Source of the DNA: Bacteroidia bacterium
Lineage (GTDB): Bacteria; Bacteroidota; Bacteroidia; Flavobacteriales; Flavobacteriaceae
Direction of reading: 5' to 3'
Assembly (NCBI GenBank): GCA_030429325.1
Contig: JAUICT010000098.1
Coordinates: 1-7,097, forward strand
DNA: 7,097 bases
The translations under genes and the position numbers were made by a program. Positions 1 through 4,218 of this stretch are shown one piece after another. A model generated the notes under the pieces. It did no database searches. It worked only from the letters and a program-made list of their open reading frames with translations, and was not told the origin of the DNA. The first letter of the stretch is position 1; every line of letters starts with the position of its first letter.

Positions 1-1
1 G

Positions 2-580
2 AAACTATTTAACGATACCATCAAATACCATGTAAACCCCACCGGAAAGTTTGTGATTGGTGGCCCACATGGCGATACCGGCCTCACCGGCCGTAAGATT
101 ATCGTGGATACCTATGGTGGAAAGGGAGCGCATGGTGGTGGTGCCTTTAGTGGAAAAGATCCCAGCAAGGTGGACCGCAGTGCGGCCTACGCTGCTCGAC
201 ATATTGCCAAAAACTTGGTGGCCGCGGGAGTGGCCAATGAAATTTTGGTGCAGGTGAGCTATGCTATTGGAGTAGTGGAACCCACTTCCATTTTTGTGGA
301 CACCTATGGAACCGCCAATGTGGACCTGACCGATGGAGAGATTGCCAAAAAGGCTTCCGAACTTTTCGATATGCGACCCTTTGCCATCGAGGAACGTCTG
401 AAACTGCGAAACCCCATCTACTTGGAAACGGCAGCCTATGGTCATATGGGAAAGCAGCCCCAAACCTTGACCAAGGTCTTTGAATCACCCTACAACGGAA
501 AAATTAAAAAGGAAGTGGAACTCTTCACATGGGAAAAACTGGATAAAGTGGATGCCGTGAAAGCAGCATTCAACTTATAA
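2..580 (+). CDS. metK: S-adenosylmethionine synthetase, C-terminal part (5' end outside window)
   Basis: MetK makes S-adenosylmethionine from methionine and ATP in the cytoplasm. The reading frame is open from base 2 and gives 192 residues before the TAA stop, roughly the last 45% of a protein of about 400-420 residues; the start lies left of the window. Diagnostic family motifs are visible: GGPHGDTGLTGRK (window residues 20-32), IVDTYGG, then the phosphate-binding GGGAFSGKDPSKVDRS block (45-60), QVSYAIGVVEPTS, and near the end ETAAYGH, the conserved C-terminal signature. No key residue in this part looks altered. The gene is followed at once by a strong terminator, so it probably ends its own transcription unit. 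Its product is the ligand of the SAM-I riboswitch about 2.1 kb downstream. Whether metK itself has a riboswitch cannot be seen here. The identification rests on motif recognition and is close to certain. Confidence 0.97.
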   Translation, partial: KLFNDTIKYHVNPTGKFVIGGPHGDTGLTGRKIIVDTYGGKGAHGGGAFSGKDPSKVDRSAAYAARHIAKNLVAAGVANEILVQVSYAIGVVEPTSIFVDTYGTANVDLTDGEIAKKASELFDMRPFAIEERLKLRNPIYLETAAYGHMGKQPQTLTKVFESPYNGKIKKEVELFTWEKLDKVDAVKAAFNL

Positions 581-589
581 AGAAAATAA

Positions 590-633
590 CCAAACTGAAG
601 AAGGAGTCTCGAAAGGGCTCCTTTTTTGTTTGG
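590..633 (+). terminator. Intrinsic terminator after metK
   Basis: AAGGAGTCT (601-609) pairs with GGGCTCCTT (615-623) around a CGAAA loop, with T-G wobbles at 607/617 and 609/615. The stem runs into a tract of six Ts (622-627). An outer pairing of CCAAAC (590-595) with GTTTGG (628-633) may make it work in both directions. It starts about 10 bases after the metK stop codon, as expected for a factor-independent terminator, and it separates metK from the hydrolase gene. Confidence 0.88.
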
Positions 634-661
634 GATACTCTATGGAACTTTAGTAGTTTTA
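629..661 (+). promoter_or_regulatory. Candidate Bacteroidota-type promoter for the hydrolase gene
   Basis: A TTTG box (629-632) is followed after 21 bases by TAGTTTTA (654-661), which matches five of the six fixed positions of the Bacteroidota -7 consensus TAnnTTTG. Transcription would start near 665-670, leaving a 5' leader of only about 10-15 bases before the ATG at 681. The boxes overlap the T tract of the metK terminator. This is motif matching only, in a T-rich stretch where chance matches are common. Confidence 0.4.
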
Positions 662-680
662 GGGAATCAAAATACAAAGC

Positions 681-2615
681 ATGAAAAGTTTGGTAAAGGT
701 TCTGTTTCTAAGTGTTGGCCTGTTGTTTGTGATCAGTAGTTGTAAGAAGACTGTAAAAACCGAGGTTCAACAAGTTGATACCTATGTGCAAGACCATTAC
801 ACCAAGCAGGAAGTGGATATTGAGATGCGGGATGGGGTAACATTGCATACCACCATATACTCTCCAAAGGACACTTCCAAGGAATATCCCATTTTGATGC
901 AACGCACTCCCTATAGCTCCCGACCCTATGGTGAAGGGAATTTCAGGACACAGATCGGGCCCAATGTGCATTTGATGAAGGAAGGGAACATTATTGTGTA
1001 CCAAGATGTGAGGGGGCGTTGGCTCAGTGAGGGACATTATGAAAACATGAGGGCCTATATTCCCAATAAGACTTCCAATGATCAAGTGGATGAAAGTTCG
1101 GATACCTATGACACCATTGAATGGTTGGTGAACAATGTGGAGAACAACAATGGGAATGTTGGCGTTTGGGGGATTTCCTATCCGGGATACTATGCCACCT
1201 ATGCCACTGTGGATGCGCATCCGGCCTTAAAGGCCGCTTCGCCACAGGCCTGTATTGGGGATTTCTTTTTTGACGACTTTCACCACAACGGTGCCTATTT
1301 GTTGAGCTATTTTAGGGCCACCTCCCTTTTTGGAACACCACGGCCCAATGGTGATCAACCCATAGACACGGCTTGGTATGTGTTGCCTGAACTGCCCACG
1401 GAAGACCAATACCAATTTTTCTTGGATGCCGGTCCGTTGAAAAATCTGGATCACTTTTTTGAATATGAAACCGCGGACACTCCAAAAATGCGACCCGAAG
1501 GCGTGACCGATGACTTTTTCTGGAATGAGCTCAAGGAACATCCCAATTATGATGAAATGTGGCAACGCAAGGGTCTTATCCAGCATCTAAAAAATGTAAA
1601 GAGCCATGTGGCCACCATGATCGTGGGAGGGTGGTTTGACGCCGAAGACCTTTATGGACCTTTGGAAACCTACAAGAACATTGAAAAATACAATGATGCC
1701 AACTACAATACCATGGTCTTCGGGCCTTGGGATCATGGTGGTTGGGCCAGACGTAATGGCCGAAACGTGGTGGGTAACTATTATTTTGGCGATTCCATTT
1801 CTGAGTTTTATCAAAAAAATATAGAGACAAAATTCTTCAACCATTTTTTAAAGGGAAGTGGAGATAAGAATACTGGACTGCCCGAAGCCTACGTGTTTGA
1901 CACGGGTAAAAAGGAATGGAAACAATACGATACGTGGCCACCTAAGAATCAGGTGAAGCAAACTTTGTACCTTTCCGAGGATGAGCAGCTCACCGCCCAG
2001 CAAGAAGGGGAGGTGGGAATCCAGTTTGTGAGCAATGTGAAAAAACCAGTACCCTATTCTGAGGATGTAAAGACTGTATTCACCCCAAGAAAGTACATGA
2101 CGGATGATCAACGCTTTGCCGCAAGACGTTCCGATGTGCTGGTTTTTGAAACCGAGGTGATGGATGAAGACCTTACCTTGGCAGGCGATATCATGGCCCA
2201 TTTAAAAGTTGCCACCACGGGAACAGCAGCGGATTGGATTGTCAAGGTCATTGATGTGCATCCCGCTGATGCCGAAACCAATGAAGAAATGCAGGACCAC
2301 CTTAAAATGAGCAATTATCATTTAATGGTTCGGAGCGAGGTGCTCCGTGGGCGTTTCCGAAACAGTTTTTCAGACCCGGAACCTTTTACCCCCAATCAAA
2401 AGACGGATGTGGACATTAAACTTCAAGATGTGTTCCATACCATCAAGAAAGGGCATAAATTACAGATTCAGGTGCAGAGTACCTGGTTTCCCCTTATCGA
2501 TTTGAACCCACAAACCTATGTGGACAATATCTTCAAGGCGGATGAATCCGACTTTAAGACCCAAACACATACCGTTTTTACTGATTCGAACATTGAGTTT
2601 TCGGTTTTGCGCTAA
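681..2615 (+). CDS. CocE/NonD family (S15) hydrolase lipoprotein, alpha-amino acid ester hydrolase-like
   Basis: This is a 644-residue exported serine hydrolase. The N-terminus has a short basic start, a hydrophobic stretch (residues 7-18) and a lipobox ISSC with lipidation expected at Cys21. Residues ~40-400 form the alpha/beta-hydrolase core. The nucleophile elbow GISYPG gives Ser166, GGWFD gives Asp320 and GPWDH gives His352. Tyr167 and Tyr78 (RTPYSS) fit the oxyanion-hole tyrosines of the family. The C-terminal part (~425-644) fits the beta jelly-roll of X-Pro dipeptidyl-peptidase-like proteins. Within the family, the D-x-E-D pattern (Asp320, Glu322, Asp323) plus Asp198/Asp199 match the carboxylate cluster with which alpha-amino acid ester hydrolases bind a substrate's free alpha-amino group; cocaine esterase lacks this. 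Length also fits. The natural substrate is unknown; small aminoacyl esters or amides are my inference. The chosen ATG places the signal peptide correctly. No Shine-Dalgarno is present, which is normal for the phylum. A periplasmic or surface location cannot be decided. Confidence 0.88.
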   Translation: MKSLVKVLFLSVGLLFVISSCKKTVKTEVQQVDTYVQDHYTKQEVDIEMRDGVTLHTTIYSPKDTSKEYPILMQRTPYSSRPYGEGNFRTQIGPNVHLMKEGNIIVYQDVRGRWLSEGHYENMRAYIPNKTSNDQVDESSDTYDTIEWLVNNVENNNGNVGVWGISYPGYYATYATVDAHPALKAASPQACIGDFFFDDFHHNGAYLLSYFRATSLFGTPRPNGDQPIDTAWYVLPELPTEDQYQFFLDAGPLKNLDHFFEYETADTPKMRPEGVTDDFFWNELKEHPNYDEMWQRKGLIQHLKNVKSHVATMIVGGWFDAEDLYGPLETYKNIEKYNDANYNTMVFGPWDHGGWARRNGRNVVGNYYFGDSISEFYQKNIETKFFNHFLKGSGDKNTGLPEAYVFDTGKKEWKQYDTWPPKNQVKQTLYLSEDEQLTAQQEGEVGIQFVSNVKKPVPYSEDVKTVFTPRKYMTDDQRFAARRSDVLVFETEVMDEDLTLAGDIMAHLKVATTGTAADWIVKVIDVHPADAETNEEMQDHLKMSNYHLMVRSEVLRGRFRNSFSDPEPFTPNQKTDVDIKLQDVFHTIKKGHKLQIQVQSTWFPLIDLNPQTYVDNIFKADESDFKTQTHTVFTDSNIEFSVLR

Positions 2616-2654
2616 TTTTTTCCAAAAGATTAGGAATTTCGGTGTTTCCATCAG

Positions 2655-2662
2655 TATATTTG
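2655..2662 (+). promoter_or_regulatory. -7 promoter box upstream of the SAM riboswitch
   Basis: TATATTTG matches the Bacteroidota -7 consensus TAnnTTTG exactly. Transcription would begin near 2667-2670, about 20 bases before the riboswitch P1 helix, which is a sensible position for a riboswitch-led operon. No convincing TTTG -33 box sits at the usual distance; only the weak ATTTC around 2636-2640 is nearby. No clear terminator lies between the hydrolase stop (2615) and this box, so some read-through from the hydrolase gene is possible. Confidence 0.55.
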
Positions 2663-2691
2663 TCCCCACAAGTTCAAACACGTATTGATTA

Positions 2692-2796
2692 GTTATCAAG
2701 AAAGGTGGAGGGAATAGACCCTGTGAAGCCTTAGCAACCCTTGGCCCCTAGTGTCATGAAGGTGCTACATTCTATCCCAATAAGGGAATAGATAAC
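2692..2796 (+). promoter_or_regulatory. SAM-I (S-box) riboswitch
   Basis: The aptamer matches the S-box consensus across its conserved blocks in order: TATCAAGA-type 5' P1 strand, GGTGGAGGGA, CCCTGTGAAGCC, AGCAACC, GAAGGTGCTA and the closing GATAAC. P1 pairs GTTATC (2692-2697) with GATAAC (2791-2796), and an extension GATT (2687-2690) with AATC (2800-2803) is possible. P4 pairs CTATCCC (2772-2778) with GGGAATAG (2784-2791) with one bulged A. It lies on the same strand as metY, about 110 bases before the start codon. The known role of this class is to reduce expression of methionine and cysteine genes when SAM is abundant, which fits metY and metX downstream. The expected result is SAM-dependent repression of the metY/metX-thrA operon. 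Confidence 0.95.
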
Positions 2797-2908
2797 GACA
2801 ATCGACATTTTTCGATTTCACTTTCTTATAACTTTTTGATTTATCTATGGGCCATGCCCTTGGGTTTGACTTTTACGTATTGTTTTAAAAATTAAAAAAA
2901 GAAAAGTC
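2797..2908 (+). promoter_or_regulatory. metY leader: probable riboswitch expression platform
   Basis: This 112-base stretch between aptamer and metY holds several pairings. AATCGA (2800-2805) can pair with TCGATT (2812-2817) as a small hairpin. CTTTCTTATAACT (2821-2833) is complementary to 2691-2704, the 5' P1 strand and following bases, leaving only C2697 bulged; this would exclude P1. TGACTTTT (2867-2874) is complementary to AAAAGTCA (2902-2909), which includes the A of the metY start codon. No classic GC-rich terminator with a long T tract is visible. The last 25 bases are very A-rich, as is usual for translation starts in this phylum. Calling it the expression platform is inference from position and complementarity; the mechanism (transcriptional or translational) is open. 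Confidence 0.5.
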
Positions 2909-4186
2909 ATGAGTGATCAAAAATTTGCAACCAACGCATTACATGCCGGGCACGATACTACCCAAACAGCGGGTACCAGGGCAGTGCCTATTTATCAGTC
3001 CACTTCGTATGTGTTCAACAACACGGACCATGCTGCCAACTTATTTTCATTGGCAGAATTGGGTTTTATCTACACCCGATTGAACAACCCAACCAATCAG
3101 ATTTTACAAGAACGTTTGGCGGCGGTTGAAGGTGGAGTGGGCGCAGTGGTATTTGCTTCCGGGACATCCGCCATTTCAACGGGATTGTTGACGCTATTAA
3201 AGGCCGGAGACCATATTGTGGCTTCGAGCAGTTTATATGGGGGTACCTATAATTTGTTGAATGTGACCCTACCGAGATTGGGCATCACAACCACTTTTGT
3301 GGACGCTTCAGATCCTTCCAATTTTGCAGCGGCCGTTCAAGATAACACGCGTGCCTTCTTTGTGGAATCTTTGGGGAACCCCAAGTTGGATGTGCTCGAT
3401 CTAAAAGGAATATCCAAAGAGGCCAAAGCGGCACAAGTGCCTTTTATTGTGGACAATACCGTGGCTACCCCTGGATTGCTGAACCCGATTGAGCATGGGG
3501 CCAATTTGGTGATTCATTCCCTAACAAAATATATTGGTGGTCAGGGTACTTCGCTAGGTGGGGCCATCATTGACGCCGGTACGTTTGACTGGGCCAATGG
3601 AAAGTTCCCTGAATTTACGGAACCTTCAGCGGGCTACCACGGTTTGGTGTACCACGAAGCCTTGGGCGCCGCGGCTTTTACTTTTAAATTGATTTTAGAG
3701 GGATTGCGTGATTTTGGTGGAGCTTTAAGTCCGTTCAATGCATTCCAGATTTTACAAGGTTTGGAAACCTTGCCGGTTCGTATCAAACAGCACAGTGAAA
3801 ATGCATTGGCATTGGCAGAATGGTTGGAAAATAGGGAAGAGGTTGCTTGGGTCAACTACCCTGGATTGAAAAGTAGTGAGTACAACGATTTGGCAAAAGA
3901 GTACTTGCCAAAAGGCCAAAGTGGAATTGTTACCTTTGGGGTAAAAGGCGGGTTTGAAGCAGCCAAACAGCTGACCGATGCCACCCAGATATTCTCATTG
4001 TTGGCGAATATTGGCGATACCAAATCCTTGATCATACACCCGGCCAGCACCACACACCAGCAATTGAATGAAGAACAACAGGAAAGTGCCGGTGTGACCC
4101 AAGATTTAATTCGATTATCGGTTGGCCTTGAAGATATCGAAGACCTAAAAGCCGATTTGGAACAGGCCTTTGCATCCATCGGGTAA
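2909..4186 (+). CDS. metY: O-acetylhomoserine sulfhydrylase (O-acetylhomoserine aminocarboxypropyltransferase)
   Basis: This PLP-dependent enzyme of the Cys/Met metabolism family makes homocysteine from O-acylhomoserine and sulfide in the cytoplasm (direct sulfhydrylation). At 425 residues it has the full length usual for MetY, longer than the ~380-400 of cystathionine gamma-synthases. Visible landmarks are PIYQSTSYVF near the N-terminus, YTRLNNPT (Tyr55 and Arg57, which contact the partner subunit's PLP phosphate in this family), ASGTSA (84-88 region), SSLYGGTYN with Tyr110 stacking on PLP, VDNT with Asp182 binding the pyridine nitrogen, and HSLTKYIGGQG with Lys207 as the PLP-binding lysine. 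HPASTTHQQL near the C-terminus is also typical. It is the first gene after the SAM riboswitch and lies 32 bases before the MetX-ThrA fusion, so the two should be co-transcribed and repressed by SAM. The start codon is preceded by an A-rich leader. A substrate other than O-acetylhomoserine (for example O-succinylhomoserine) cannot be excluded. Confidence 0.95.
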   Translation: MSDQKFATNALHAGHDTTQTAGTRAVPIYQSTSYVFNNTDHAANLFSLAELGFIYTRLNNPTNQILQERLAAVEGGVGAVVFASGTSAISTGLLTLLKAGDHIVASSSLYGGTYNLLNVTLPRLGITTTFVDASDPSNFAAAVQDNTRAFFVESLGNPKLDVLDLKGISKEAKAAQVPFIVDNTVATPGLLNPIEHGANLVIHSLTKYIGGQGTSLGGAIIDAGTFDWANGKFPEFTEPSAGYHGLVYHEALGAAAFTFKLILEGLRDFGGALSPFNAFQILQGLETLPVRIKQHSENALALAEWLENREEVAWVNYPGLKSSEYNDLAKEYLPKGQSGIVTFGVKGGFEAAKQLTDATQIFSLLANIGDTKSLIIHPASTTHQQLNEEQQESAGVTQDLIRLSVGLEDIEDLKADLEQAFASIG

Positions 4187-4218
4187 AATAAAAGAATACG
4201 CATATTACAGACACCTAT

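Noticed and set aside
2800..2817. AATCGA/TCGATT hairpin just after the riboswitch as the terminator of the switch
   Set aside because: The six-pair stem is AT-rich and the following bases (TCACTTTC) are not a T tract. It is mentioned as part of the leader but not called a terminator.
2849..2859. GGGC-CAT-GCCC inverted repeat as a terminator in the metY leader
   Set aside because: It has only four base pairs with a three-base loop and no T tract directly after it, so it is too weak to be called an intrinsic terminator.
2847..2888. A 13-codon ORF (ATG to TAA) between the riboswitch and metY, possible leader peptide
   Set aside because: It has no run of methionine, cysteine or threonine codons that would suit attenuation, no supporting start context, and an ORF this short is expected by chance. 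The SAM riboswitch already explains regulation.
4187..4218. Separate promoter or terminator between metY and the fusion gene
   Set aside because: The gap is only 32 bases, with no stem-loop and no TAnnTTTG box. Co-transcription is the simpler reading.
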